This document shows positions 39,776-51,053 of a DNA stretch of 64,000 bases, one piece after another. The DNA is from CAWAND01 sp963727915. GTDB taxonomy: Bacteria > Chloroflexota > Anaerolineae > Anaerolineales > E44-bin32. The translations under genes were made by a program, and so were the position numbers. A model generated the notes under the pieces. That model worked only from the letters and a program-made list of their open reading frames with translations, was not told where the DNA came from and did no database searches. The first letter of the stretch is position 1. Each line of letters starts with the position of its first letter. The stretch covers positions 1 through 64,000 of the forward strand of contig CAVSID010000006.1 in NCBI GenBank assembly GCA_963727915.1, in the 5' to 3' direction.

Positions 39776-40465
39776 CTACTCTTCGTCCGACTCCACTTCT
39801 CCAGCTCCCTCTTCTCCCTCGCCCTCTTCCCCGCGGCGGCGCTCGACCAACTCGGGTTCGGCACCCACACCGAGGATTTCGACCTCTTCTACCACTTCCT
39901 CTTCTTCTTCTTCCGCCATGTAGATGACGTGGGCGACCATGTCCCCCGGATCGTTGATCACCCGAACCCCCTGACCGATTACCAGATCTTCGACCGTGAT
40001 GGCGTCGTCAATTTCCGTCAGCACACTCAGGTCAACCGAAATGCGGTCGGGCAGATCGCCAGGCAACGCTTCAACTTCGATCTCGTTGATCCCAGCCACC
40101 AGCACCCCGCCCTGCTCCTTGACAGCCGGCGCGATGCCAACCAGTTCGATAGGGACTTCGGTCCGGATGGCAACGTCCATGGCCACTTTCAAGAAGTCCA
40201 CATGCACCATCTGCCGGCTGATCGGGTCTCGCTGGACGTCACGCACGATCACCTTATGGGAGTCGCCGCCGAGATTGAGATCGATCAGCGTGGATCCGGT
40301 GATGCCTCCCATGACGCGGGCCGTCTCCAGCGCGTCGAGGGCAATCGGCACCGGCTCAATACCGCTGCCGTACAGGATCGCCGGCAGCTGACCCTGCCTG
40401 CGGATTTGTTTGACGCGCTTGCCAACCATGGCGCGTATATTTGCTTCAAGCATATGTGTTTCCAA
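39776..40465 (-). CDS. rplY: Ribosomal protein L25/Ctc with acidic tail
   Basis: 5S rRNA-binding protein of the long (TL5/CTC) type. Residues 5-95 are the L25 domain (KRVKQIRRQGQLPAILYG; VQRDPISRQMVHVDFLKV), residues 96-185 the C-terminal beta domain, and 186-229 a Glu-rich tail. TTG at 40465 is the better start, since GGGAGG lies eight bases upstream, while the internal ATG at 40453 is twenty bases away. Intact. Confidence 0.92.
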   Translation of the reverse strand: METHMLEANIRAMVGKRVKQIRRQGQLPAILYGSGIEPVPIALDALETARVMGGITGSTLIDLNLGGDSHKVIVRDVQRDPISRQMVHVDFLKVAMDVAIRTEVPIELVGIAPAVKEQGGVLVAGINEIEVEALPGDLPDRISVDLSVLTEIDDAITVEDLVIGQGVRVINDPGDMVAHVIYMAEEEEEEVVEEVEILGVGAEPELVERRRGEEGEGEEGAGEVESDEE

Positions 40466-40540
40466 AGCATCTGCCTCCCGTTGAAGTGCATGAGACCGCT
40501 TACTCGCAATGATTCTCGAGCCAGTGGCTGAGTGTCGATT

Positions 40541-41030
40541 TTACCGCCGAAAGAGGCGGCCGATGAACAGCAGTGTTCCCAGAACGAGCCCGGCCACCAG
40601 GCCAGCAACCAGCGACCCCCGTGTATCGAAGACGGGATGAATGGGCCCTTGAACGTTCGCGGGCCAGGAGGAAGATGGTGCTGCTGCCCTCGCCCAGTTC
40701 AGCCCGGCGGGCGATCGTCATACCTGTACGCGAGCCGCTCAGGCGCACCTTGTCCCCAATGACCACGCCGGCTCCGCTGTTCTCCACCGATACTACGTCG
40801 CCGCGAACGGCCAACGCGCCTGAGAAGCTCATCCCAGCGGTTTCGGCCGTGATCACGCCTGCGCCTCCGGTGCGAAGCCCGACGTCGCCTGCGATAATCC
40901 GCCGCGCACCGCCACGATGGATACGGACCATTTCCGCCTCAACCGTGCCGATCTCGGCGCCGCTGAGGTTGACGATCTCGGCCTCGATCAAGTCCTGCTT
41001 TGTAGTTTGTTCTCGCTCAGGCTCTTCCAT
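40541..41030 (-). CDS. Tail-anchored beta-helix-like protein, one frame break
   Basis: Residues 15-120 contain short repeats of alternating hydrophobic residues and turns (AEIVNLSGAEIGTVEAEMV; AGDVGLRTGGAGVITAETAG; RGDVVSVENSGAGVVIGDKV), as in small beta-helices or bactofilin-like folds. A frame break near 40650, when corrected, gives a single C-terminal membrane helix (GSLVAGLVAGLVLGTLLFIG) ending in RLFRR. So the protein would be cytoplasmic and tail-anchored. ATG at 41030 has TGAGG upstream; a promoter lies before it. No family recognised. Confidence 0.65.
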
Positions 41031-41103
41031 CAAGGGCCTCACATGCGCAAAAAAGGCCCCAACCCCGATCTCGAGGGGGGCGCTTGGCGGTCGTTAGACT
41101 CGA

Positions 41104-41133
41104 ATTCTACCCGGGATGTGCGCCCTTCGTCAA
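41104..41133 (-). promoter_or_regulatory. Promoter of the beta-helix protein gene
   Basis: Minus strand TTGACG (41128-41133), 18-base spacer, TAGAAT (41104-41109), about 70 bases before the ATG. Confidence 0.7.
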
Positions 41134-41140
41134 CCTTGCG

Positions 41141-41169
41141 TTGATTTCGGAAGGTCGCCATGTTAAACT
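41141..41169 (+). promoter_or_regulatory. Promoter of the Ig-like protein/pth operon
   Basis: TTGATT (41141-41146), 17-base spacer, TAAACT (41164-41169), reading toward the gene at 41232. Confidence 0.6.
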
Positions 41170-41231
41170 TCCAGATTGCCTCCCCTCTGGGAGGCGGGAG
41201 CAGTTTAATCGCCGCCACCGCTGGGCAGAAG

Positions 41232-41914
41232 ATGATGACGACCTCGTTTCGGAAGCTTCATCACGATCTCCAGTCTAACGCTCGCCATGGGCATCACCAC
41301 CTGGCGTGGCTCAGGTGCCCGGCTTCGCCGAGATCACGAGCCCAAGCCAGGGTCAGGCCCTTTCAGGCGTGGTCACGATCGAAGGCACTGCCTTTCACCC
41401 TGCTTTCCAAGCTTACGGTGTCAGCTTTGCCTATGATCCGAATCCAACCAATACATGGTTTCCTATCGGCGATCAGGTCGCGGCGCCGGTCAGCGACAGC
41501 CGCCTGGCTGTATGGGACACGAGTGGATTGACCTCCGGAACGTACCAACTTCGCCTCACCGTGTATCTCGAGGATGGCAAAACGCTTGAGAGCTCCGTTG
41601 GGGGCCTGCTCATCGGATCGCGAACGCCTTCGGCCACCCCGGCCAGCTCACCGACTGTGACCTCCATATCTGAGACAGCCATCGAACCTGGGGTCCCGCC
41701 CCAGAATGGCAGCTTATCACCCTTTGCACAGCCGACCCCGGCAGACACGCTCTTGCAGGTGTTGAAGGTCGGTGCCATCAGCGCCGCCGCAGTGCTGCTT
41801 CTGCTGGGGATGTACGCTGGCCTCCGGCCCAGGGTCCGCGCTTATCTGGGCTCCGTTCAGAACCGCCGGCTGGATCCCAAACGGCGTTCGCGCCGGCGAG
41901 GTGACCGATCATGA
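41232..41914 (+). CDS. Secreted Ig-like protein with C-terminal membrane anchor, frame-broken at N-terminus
   Basis: A signal-peptide-like stretch is found only by switching frame near 41250-41310 (ITISSLTLAMGITTW), so one or two indels are likely. Then comes a beta-sandwich domain starting GFAEITSPSQGQALSGVVTI and including YQLRLTVYLEDGKTL, a Ser/Thr/Pro linker, one membrane helix (VGAISAAAVLLLLGMYAG) and a basic cytoplasmic tail. The orientation would place the domain outside. It overlaps pth by four bases. Function unknown. Confidence 0.65.
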
Positions 41915-42489
41915 GCGAACCCTGGCTGATCGCCGGCCTGGGTAACGCCGGCCGGGGCTTTCGTGAAAATCGTCACAATGCGGGCTTCATGGTCATCGAC
42001 CGTGCCGCCAGACTTTGGGGGACCGACTTCACCAAGACCCAGAACCAGGCCCTGATTGCCGAGAGCCGAATGGACGGGGGGAAACTTCTCTTGGTCAAGC
42101 CGCAGACGATGATGAATCTCTCGGGCCGCGCTGTGGCGCCCCTGGCACGCTATTATCGTGTTCCTCTGCAGCAGCTCATCGTCGTCTACGACGACATCGA
42201 CCTGCCGCTGGGCAGCCTGCGCCTAAGACCATTCGGCGGCACCGGCGGACACCGCGGCATGGAGTCCATTGTTGACGAACTCGGAAGCGACGAGTTCCCA
42301 CGCCTGCGGGTTGGTATCGGCCGCCCTCCCGGGCGCATGGATCCCGCCGACTATGTCCTTCAGGACTTTGCGGCGGGTGATGCCGAGTTGTTCTCAGAGA
42401 CAGCCGCTCTCGCCGTCGACTGCCTTTCCCTTCTTCTGTCTGAAGGGATTGAGGCCGCAATGACTCACTTCAACGGCGGTCCCGAGTAG
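41911..42489 (+). CDS. pth: Peptidyl-tRNA hydrolase
   Basis: Frees tRNA from stalled peptidyl-tRNA. 192 residues, intact. GLGNAGRGFRENRHNAGFMV contains the catalytic His; LVKPQTMMNLSG, VYDDIDLPLG and GGTGGHRGMESIVDELG follow the family order. Overlaps the preceding gene (ATGA), so translation is coupled. Confidence 0.97.
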   Translation: MSEPWLIAGLGNAGRGFRENRHNAGFMVIDRAARLWGTDFTKTQNQALIAESRMDGGKLLLVKPQTMMNLSGRAVAPLARYYRVPLQQLIVVYDDIDLPLGSLRLRPFGGTGGHRGMESIVDELGSDEFPRLRVGIGRPPGRMDPADYVLQDFAAGDAELFSETAALAVDCLSLLLSEGIEAAMTHFNGGPE

Positions 42490-42494
42490 GCGGC

Positions 42495-45400
42495 GTGAAA
42501 TCTCAGACGCGCTTCTTTCACCGATTAGGTCCCTGGACTCGTTTGGCAGGTTGAAGGCGGGCCTGGCGGGCGATCGGCCTACGGAGCGCTCACTCCGGGT
42601 GCCCAAGGCCGCCCGCCCCACCGTCGCCGCAGCGCTGGCGGGTGAGGAGCCCCGGCCCGTCGTCCTTTTGGTGTCGCGTACGGATCGCCTGCTCACCCTG
42701 TCCGAAGAGCTGCCCATGTGGGAGCCAGACCTGACCGTATCGCTCTTCCCCGAACCCAACCCTCTCTTCTACGAGAAGGCGCCCTGGGGCCCGAGGACGC
42801 TGCGGCAGCGAATCGGCGCGCTGTATGCCCTAAGCCAGGTCGGGGCGGGCCAGTCCTCCCTCCACCGGCCGCCCGTGATCCTGGCACCCGCCAGGGGCGT
42901 GATGTCGCGAACGCTGCCGGCATCGATCTTCAGCGCCCAATGCTGGACCCTGGAGCCGGGCCAGTTGGTGCGCATTGATCAGCTGCTCACGCGGCTACTG
43001 GGCATCGGCTTCATGCCGAGCAGTGTCGTCACACAGCCGGGACAGTACAGCCGCCGGGGAGGCATCGTCGACGTGTGGCCGCCAGCCTTGCCAACGCCGG
43101 CACGTTTGGACTTCTTCGGCGACGAATTGGACACACTGCGGGCGTTCGATCCGGAAAGCCAACGCTCTTTGGACGCCCTGCCGGCCCTCCAGCTCATGCC
43201 CGCCAGGGAGGGCCTGCCCCAGGCATACGATCCCGCTTGGCAAAGCCTCCTTCCGACCCAAGCTTTGGGGGACGACCGCCCCAACCCGGAGGAGCCATTT
43301 CTCGAGTTCTTCATCCCATGGATGTGGCAGCGATCGACCTGCCTTTTGGATTTCATCCCTCCCTCGAGCCTCGTCCTTGTGGATGATCGGCTGGCCTTCG
43401 AGGAGGCAGTGGACGAATTTGAAGCCCAGGCGCTGGCGCTCCGCCAAGACCAGGTCGACGAAGGGATCCTTCCCGAAGACTCGCCCCTGCCGTATGTCAC
43501 AAGAACCGAAATCAGTGAATCGCTTGACGGTCTCGGCGCCGTCGATCTGGGCATGTCATCCGTCGAATTCGAGCCCGAGCCCGGGGTCGGCGACGCCTTC
43601 GAACCCGGCCCACGCTTCGGTGGCCAGGTCCGGCCCCTTATCGAACATCTCGGTGCTCGCCTAGCAGCCCACGAAACATGCGTGGTCGTCAGCCGGCAGG
43701 CATCGAGATTGAACGAAATCTGGCGTTCGGAGGGCGGAGGCGATGCCCTGGTTGAACAGCTCCCCGACGAGTTAGTGTCTGGCGACCTGTATTTCCTACA
43801 AGAGGCGCTCAGCGAGGGGTGGTCGTTGCGACTGGAGAACTCGGGCGCAATCCACCTACTCACCGATTCGGAAATCTTTGGCTGGGCACGGCCCCGCCCC
43901 CGCCACAGGCATGTTGTGCGTGCCACCTCCCCCGAGTCGAGCTTCGCCGACCTCAAGCCGGGTGACTTCGTGGTCCATATTGACTATGGCATCGGAAGGC
44001 TACAAGGCCTGGTCCAACGAACCCTCGACGGTTTAGCTCGAGAGTACCTTCTGGTCGAATATGAGGGTGGCGCTCAGGTCTACGTGCCTGTGCATCAAGC
44101 TGATCGATTGACGCGCTACGTGGGGGTGGAGGGAAGCCAGCCTAAGCTCTCCAGCTTGGGGACGACCGAGTGGGAGCGGGTCAAGGGACAGGCGGCGGAG
44201 GCCGTCCAAGAGATCGCCCAAGACCTTCTCGACCTTTATGCACGTCGCATGGCCGTGAAAGGTTATGCCTATGGTCCAGATTCGGAGTGGCAGCGCGAAC
44301 TCGAAGCGTCCTTTCCCTATGTGGAAACCGACGATCAGCTGCGTGCGATCGACTCCGTCAAGTCCGATATGGAAGGACCGCAGCCGATGGACCGCCTGAT
44401 ATGCGGCGATGTCGGTTATGGAAAGACCGAAGTCGCTTTGAGGGCCGCGTTCAAGGCCGTAATGGAGGGTCGGCAAGCTGCCATGCTCGTCCCCACCACC
44501 GTCTTGGCGCAGCAGCACTTCACAACCTTCAAACAACGCCTGGCGCCGTTTCCGGTCACCATTGAAATGCTTTCGAGATTTCGCTCGCGCGCTGAAGCCC
44601 AGGCAGTGGTGGAGCGGCTGGCGGCGGGCGAGGTGGATATTGTGGTGGGCACCCACCGCCTGCTCCAAAGGGACGTCCAATTCAAGAACCTGGGCCTACT
44701 GATTATTGACGAAGAACAGCGCTTCGGCGTTACCCACAAGGAGTACCTGAAACGCATGCGAACGGAGGTGGACGTCCTCACGCTGACGGCCACGCCCATC
44801 CCACGCACGTTGTACATGGCCCTAACCGGGGCAAGGGACATATCTACGATTAATACGCCGCCCGAGGAAAGGCTCCCCGTCATCACCTACGTGGGTCGCT
44901 ACGAACCGCGCCTGATCCGGCAGGCGGTGCTGCGCGAATTGGATCGGGGTGGCCAGGTTTTCTTCGTCCACAACCGTGTCCAGACCATCAACACACTGGC
45001 CCGGAGGCTGGACAAGTTGGTGCCGGAAGCTCGGTTGGCCATCGCCCACGGTCAAATGCCGGAGGCACAGCTGGCGGATGTGATGCAGCGCTTTTCGGTT
45101 GGTGACATTGATCTTCTTGTAAGCACTTCCATTATCGAATCGGGTTTGGACATCCCCAACGCCAACACCCTGGTCGTGGACAGGGCAGACATGTTCGGGC
45201 TGGCGCAGTTGTACCAGCTTCGAGGAAGGGTCGGACGAAGTTCGACTCGCGCCTATGCCTACTTCCTGCGTCATCCGCAAGACCATCCAAGCGAAGAGGC
45301 CCAACGCCGCCTAGAGATCATCGCTGAGAACTCTCAGCTAGGAGCAGGCTATTCGATCGCCCTCAGGGACCTAGAGATGCGCGGTGCAGGTGACATCCTG

Positions 45401-46006
45401 GGCACGCGCCAGCATGGCCACATCGCCGCCATCGGTTTTCACCTCTACACCCGCCTGCTTGCCACAGCCGTGCGTCGGCTCCGTCTTCAAACGCCAGGGC
45501 CACTGCCGAGGTCAGACGTCATGGCCGATGCCCGCGCCCCGCTCTCGGTCTCCATCGAGCTCCCGCTGGCGAGTGTCATCCCCACGGGCTTCGTCGGGGA
45601 CCGTGACCTCAGGCTGCAGCTGTATCGTCGCATGGCGGAGACCCGGTCTCTGTCCGAAGTGGGCGCGCTGCAATCGGAGCTCGAAGACCGCTTCGGGCCC
45701 TTGCCGTCTGAAGTTGAAAACCTGCTCTACCAGTTGAAGGTGCGGATCCTGGCAGCCGATGCCAACGTCGAAGGGATCGGGATGGAAGGGCGACAGATCC
45801 TGCTCCGGATGCAGTCGATCTCCGAGGACACACCGATTCACGACCTCGGGCCAGACGTTCGCCTAAGCCGAAAGGGACTTTGGCTGCTGCGTGAAGGAAA
45901 CCAGGATTGGCCAGTGCGCCTGCTTCAGGTGCTGGATGCCCTGGGGAAGCTGGAGGCCGTCGTGCCCATGCCGGTGCCAGCTACACCGAACGGCGATCAC
46001 ACCTGA
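42495..46006 (+). CDS. mfd: Transcription-repair coupling factor Mfd
   Basis: Removes stalled RNA polymerase at lesions and recruits UvrA. From 42551 on, 1,151 residues are open. A UvrB-like N-terminal module (SVVTQPGQYSRRGGIVDVWP; ARLDFFGDELDTLRAFD) is followed by the RNA polymerase-interacting domain (LKPGDFVVHIDYGIGRLQGL), helicase motifs GDVGYGKTEVALRAA, IIDEEQRFGV and TATPIPRTL, the RecG-like YQLRGRVGRS and the C-terminal D7 domain. No ATG fits; TTG at 42551 starts the long frame, but GTG at 42495 plus a single indel would add SDALLSPIRSLDSFGRL, which looks like a real N-terminus. Confidence 0.95.
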
Positions 46007-46881
46007 GATCGGTACTGCACCAGCCCCACCAGATAGGGGTCCCCGTCGATGTACTCGATCAGCACTGTCCAGGCACGCCAGTTGAATTCATGACCCTCAT
46101 CCGGCGACGGCCGATAGAACTCGTAGAAATTGAGATTGGTGTAGACGGCCGGCCACCGAAAGTCCTGGACAACGGATCCGAGCTGTAGATCATCACAGGT
46201 TAGGACGGGCCCACTGGTCAATACATCGTCGAGCTGAGGCAATATGATTTCGGCGAAGGACCCATTGATTTGGGTGTTGCTGGCAAAATGCGTGCCCCAG
46301 CTGATAACTGTAGGATCGGCGAATAGATCCGCCGCCTGCTCCTTTGTGAAGTGAACTTCGGGATTCCACCAATCCACCCTGATCAAGAGCCCACGGGTGT
46401 CGCTCACCAAGCCGGCCAACGTGTCCCCGTCCCGATTGGCTATCGCATTGGACAATGCACCGACGATGGCGTTGGCCCGCGCATCGCCACAGAACTGTTC
46501 TGGAGCGACGTACTCCGTGAGCTTGGAAGCCTGAACCCAACCCGTCCGCCCGTCCGGCCGCACAATCTCCACCCACTGGGAACTGCCCAAGAGCGTCGCA
46601 TTGCCGGTCAGTAGGATGCCCCGTTGCTGAGGGGTGAGATAGCCGTTTGGCGTTCCTGAAAGACCGGCGTTGACTCGCACGGGCAACTGGCCCCCATCCT
46701 CTACGCCGACCACGCCGTACTCCACCCCAGTCGTAACCGGAGGGCCCACCTCGGTTGGAGTCGAGGTCGGAATTAGGATTGTCGGCGTTGGTCGGAAAGG
46801 AGTTGGAAGGCTTTGAACTGGCACAGCCGCCCGCGTACATGCGGCTATCAGCAGACAACCCATGATGAGAACGTTGCCCAA
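45997..46881 (-). CDS. SH3-domain lipoprotein
   Basis: The lipobox is CLLIAAC, followed by a Pro/Thr-rich linker. An SH3-like segment follows (GNATLLGSSQWVEIVRPDG; TGWVQASKLTEYV), then a 170-residue C-terminal domain with Trp-rich strands (RVDWWNPEVHFTKEQAADLF) that I do not recognise. Start is TTG at 46881 or ATG at 46863; the open frame upstream lies inside lon. Convergent with mfd, overlapping its end by ten bases. Probably a surface lipoprotein. Confidence 0.7.
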   Translation of the reverse strand: MGNVLIMGCLLIAACTRAAVPVQSLPTPFRPTPTILIPTSTPTEVGPPVTTGVEYGVVGVEDGGQLPVRVNAGLSGTPNGYLTPQQRGILLTGNATLLGSSQWVEIVRPDGRTGWVQASKLTEYVAPEQFCGDARANAIVGALSNAIANRDGDTLAGLVSDTRGLLIRVDWWNPEVHFTKEQAADLFADPTVISWGTHFASNTQINGSFAEIILPQLDDVLTSGPVLTCDDLQLGSVVQDFRWPAVYTNLNFYEFYRPSPDEGHEFNWRAWTVLIEYIDGDPYLVGLVQYRSQV

Positions 46882-46990
46882 CTGCGCGGCCGGAGGCCCG
46901 GCCCTGAACAAGCGGAAGGGAGAACGCTTGGCACGATCCAGGCCTCGATTCGGGCGCGGTTTGCCCACGGGACCCACCGACCGTATCGAC

Positions 46991-49494
46991 CTAGCCGCTG
47001 GCCGCGGAGACGTGCGTGGTGCTGGAATCGGACTTGCCCGCGGGCCTGAATTTGGGTTTGGTGCCGCTGGTTGCAGGCCGCAGGGCCAGTTCGAAGACCT
47101 CGTCCATGTGCCGAACCAGCTTGAACTCGAGTGCCGCCCGAGCCTTGGCGGGGACTTCCACAAGATCCTTCTTGTTCTGCGCCGGAAGGATGATGCGCGC
47201 CAATTTCAGCCGGTAGGCTGCCAGGACCTTTTCCTTCACCCCGCCAATGGGAAGCACACGCCCCCTGAGAGTGATTTCGCCGCTCATCCCCAAATCTCGG
47301 TAGATTGGGCGACCGGTGAGGGCAGACGCCAATGAGGCCGCCATCGTAATGCCGGCGCTGGGGCCGTCCTTGGGGATGGCGCCCTCCGGAATATGGATAT
47401 GGATGTCGGTGTTCTCGAACATCTCTGGATCAAACCCGAGCTCATTTGCTCTAGATTTCACAAATGAGAGCGCCGCTTGCGCCGATTCCTGCATCACATC
47501 TCCGATCTGCCCGGTGATCTGCAGGTTGCCCTTGCCTTCGACCAAGAGCACTTCGACGGGAAGTGTATCCCCGCCGTTCTCTGTCCATGCGAGGCCCAAA
47601 GCGGCCCCCACCTGGTCTTCCCGTTCCGGTTCTCTGGGGCTGATCTGGGGCGGTCCGAGCAACCGGGCGAGCATGCCGGGAGTGATCCGCTTGGGCGCCT
47701 TGCGGCCTTCGGCCTTCTTGCGGGCCACCTTACGACAGATCTTGCCGATTTCACGCTCCAGATTGCGAACTCCGGCCTCCCAGGTGTACTCACGAATGAT
47801 CACCTGAAGGGCCTTCTCGCTTATCGCCAACTCGTCCTTCTCCAGACCGTTCTGTTCGATCTGGCGCGGAATGAGGAACTTATCGGCGATGATCAGCTTT
47901 TCCTCTTCGATGTAGCCTGGGAACTCGATCACTTCAAGCCGATCCAGCAGAGCCGACGGGATGGAGTCCAACGTGTTGGCAGTGGTGACGAAGAGCACCT
48001 TGGAGAGATCATAGCCAATCTCGAGATAGTGGTCAGAGAATCCGTGGTTTTGCTCGGGGTCAAGCACCTCAAGCAACGCCGCCGATGGATCTCCCCTGAA
48101 GTCGTTCCCCAACTTGTCGATCTCATCCAGCATGAAAAGCGGGTTGATGGTTCCGGCCTTCCGCATGCCCTGCAAGATGCGGCCGGGCAGTGCGCCGATA
48201 TACGTTCGACGGTGACCGCGAATTTCTGCCTCGTCTCTGACCCCGCCCAGTGAGATGCGGGCGAATTCTCGGCCGAGGGCGCTGGCAATCGATTGGCCCA
48301 AAGACGTCTTCCCCGTCCCGGGCGGCCCGACAAAGCACAGGATAGGCTGACGCTGCTTGCCGCCCGCCAGACTGCGCACAGCTATGTATTCGAGGATGCG
48401 CTCTTTGGCCTTGTCCAGTCCGTAATGCCTCTTGTTGAGGACCCGCGAGACATGCTTGATGTCCAGGTTGTCTTCGGTGGCATTGGACCAGGGAAGCTCG
48501 ATCAGCCAATCCAGGTAGGACCGGATGATTCCGACCTCCGGCGACATCGGCGGCATCTGCGTCAGACGTTGGACTTCCTTATGCGCCTTGGCCGCTACCT
48601 CTTCGGGAAGTTCGAGGTGATCGACCCGCTCCCGCAGCTCCGTCACTTCTTGAGTTCCAGATGTCCGACTCGCCTAATTCGCTTTGAATAGCCTTCATCT
48701 GCTCCCGCAAGTACATCTCGCGCTCGAGAGCGATCGACCTCGTTCTGGACTTGCGCGTGAATATGATCCTCCAACTCGAGGACATCCAATTCTCTGCCAA
48801 GAAGGAGGCTCAGTCTCTGGAGACGCGCCATGGGTTCGAACGTCTCTAGCATCTCTTGGCGTTCGGTGATGGTCAGGGTCAGCGCCGAGGTCACGAGGTC
48901 TGCAAGCCAGCCGGGATCCTCTATGTTGACGGCATACAGGTAGGCCTCTTCGGGCAACGTTCGACTCAGGCGAACGGCCCGTTCGAAGAGGGTGAGCACG
49001 GCCCGCATGAGGGCCAGGCTCTCGGTACTCCGGGACTTGGGCTCATCCACCGGCCTTGCCTGCGCCCGGAGGGCACCGTCCACAACCACATAGCGGATGA
49101 TTTCAACACGTCGCCGCCCCTGCGTCAGGATGGAAATAGACCCGTCGGGCATTTGGAGCGGGCGGCTCACGGCGACCTCAGTGCCGATATTGTACAAATC
49201 ACTCGAGGTGGGGTTTTCGACATGGGCATCGATCTGGGCCACAGCGATCATCGTCTCCCCACTGTGAGCAGCATCCTCGATGGCCGATAGCGTGGGCTCA
49301 TGATCAACGAAGAGGGGCGTCACCATATTGGGGAAGACAATAACATCCCTTATCGGCAAGATGGCGCATTCGATCAGACCCTCGTCATCCATGAGAGCAT
49401 CATCGATGTCATACAACTCGTCTGCCCGCCGGCTCATCCCTTCGCCGAACTCCGGGAAAAGCTGGTGGGTCCAATAGGAAATCGAAGCGCTCAT
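46991..49494 (-). CDS. lon: ATP-dependent protease Lon, one frame break
   Basis: About 835 residues. The N-terminal substrate domain begins around ECAILPIRDVIVFPNMVTPL, the AAA+ domain has FVGPPGTGKTSLGQSIAS and FMLDEIDKLG, and the protease domain has the catalytic Ser in PKDGPSAGITMAAS and Lys in PIGGVKEKVLAAY. A frame break near 48650-48770 lies in the coiled-coil (YLREQMKAIQSELGE). Start at ATG 49494, which overlaps the folC stop (ATGA); a start at the later Met of MSRRADELYDI is possible. Confidence 0.94.
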
Positions 49495-50851
49495 GTCGTG
49501 GGCTTGCCCTTCTCCGATCGGCGAGATGCTTTCCACTCTGCTTCTTGGGCTCCCAGAATCTCACCAACGACGAACAAGCTGCCGGTGGCCAGCACGACCG
49601 TGTTTGGGGCCGCATCCGACACAGCCGTCCGCAGCGCATCAAGCACGGATGTTTCGCTTTCGGCAGGGAACCCCAATCCGATGGCCAGATCCACCAGGGA
49701 GTCAGGATCCTCCGCCCGAGGGTGGAATGCCTGCGTGAAGATGATCCGCTCCGCCACGGGCGCCAATTCGAGCAGCATGCCTTTGAGGTCCTTGTCGGCC
49801 GAGGCGCCGAATATCAGCGTCACCGGGCGATTTGGATAGACCGATCGAACGGTGTCCGCCAGCCGCCTGGCGACTCAGCGTTGTGGGCGGCATCTACCAC
49901 AACATCCGGGGACTGGGAGAGGATTTGGAATCGGCCTGGCCAAATCACGCCAGCGAAGCCGCGTTGGACGGCATCATCGTCTACTGGGAGTCCGCGCCCC
50001 CTCGCCAGGTCCAGCGTGGCGTAGGCCGCTGCAGCGTTTTCCAGCTGATGCTGGCCGAGGAGCGGAATGCGTAAGCTGAGCCTGCGGCCGTTATCGCCGG
50101 GACCCGTGATGGCCAAGGATTGGCCCGCCAAGTCTTGAGACACCCCCTCCACGCGCCAGTCCTTGCCCACTTCGACCACCGGCGAGTCGATCTCGTCCGC
50201 CCGGGCCAAGATAGATTCTCTGGCCTCGGATGGTTGGGGGGAGAGCACCAGCGGGACACCGGGCTTAAGGATGCCTGCCTTCTCGTAAGCGATCTCCGCC
50301 AGGGTCTCCCCCAACAATTGTGTATGGTCCAATGAGATGGACGTGATAACCGTGACCATAGGCTGGATCACGTTGGTGGCATCCAGCCTTCCGCCAAGCC
50401 CGACCTCGATCACGGCGCAATCTACCGCCATCCTCGCGAAATGCAGGAAACCCAGGGCGGTGATCAGCTCAAACGTCGTCAGATCAGGCACGTGCGGAAC
50501 GTGGATGCGCAGCAGGTTTGTGATGTCGACCACCTCCTCAGCCGGGATCTGCTCACCGTCAATCTGTACCCGTTCGGTGAACTGAACCAGATGCGGGGAG
50601 GTGTACAGGCCGGTTTTGTAGCCGGCCTGGGTCATGGCCGAGGCGATTAAGGCCGAGACCGAGCCCTTGCCTTTGGTGCCGGCGACATGCACGGTTGGGT
50701 ATGCCAACTGTGGATTTCCCAGGCGCGCCATTAGGTCCGCCATCCGAGCCAAATCGAACGCATCGGCGGAATAGCGATCACTTCTCTCTCGACTGTAATC
50801 GACGAAGCTGTACAGGTAGTCGAGGGCTTCCTGGTAGGGGAGATTGGTCAT
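49491..50851 (-). CDS. folC: Folylpolyglutamate synthase/dihydrofolate synthase, one frame break
   Basis: Mur-ligase-fold enzyme adding glutamate to folates. NTP site VHVAGTKGKGSVSALIA, GLYTSPHLVQFTERVQ, VGLGGRLDATNVI, TSISLDHTQLLG and VVDAAHNAES are all in place; a frame break near 49880 follows the last, and the C-terminal Mur-ligase domain resumes as LIFGASADKDLKGML. ATG at 50851 gives about 450 residues. Translationally coupled to lon. Confidence 0.93.
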
Positions 50852-50892
50852 CACGTTAAACCGGGATTCTAACCTCCGGACCCCCTTCACAC

Positions 50893-50935
50893 AAGGACGG
50901 ATGTCCTTGCCCGTCTGGCGCTTTCGCGCTATCAT
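50893..50935 (+). promoter_or_regulatory. Promoter region of the phnD operon
   Basis: TTGCCC (50907-50912), 17-base spacer, TATCAT (50930-50935). A small perfect hairpin, AAGGAC/GTCCTT (50893-50908), overlaps the -35 and could be an operator. No recognisable Pho box. A leader of about 110 bases leads to GAGGAGG before phnD. Confidence 0.6.
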
Positions 50936-51053
50936 CGGCCCACATACCCACCTGCTCCAACAGGAGGTGTTACCCACCCACAAGATACAAGTCTCATGCC
51001 GGAGCTAAAGCCGAACCACCCATCTTTTATTTCCCGAGGAGGAGAAAGCAACA

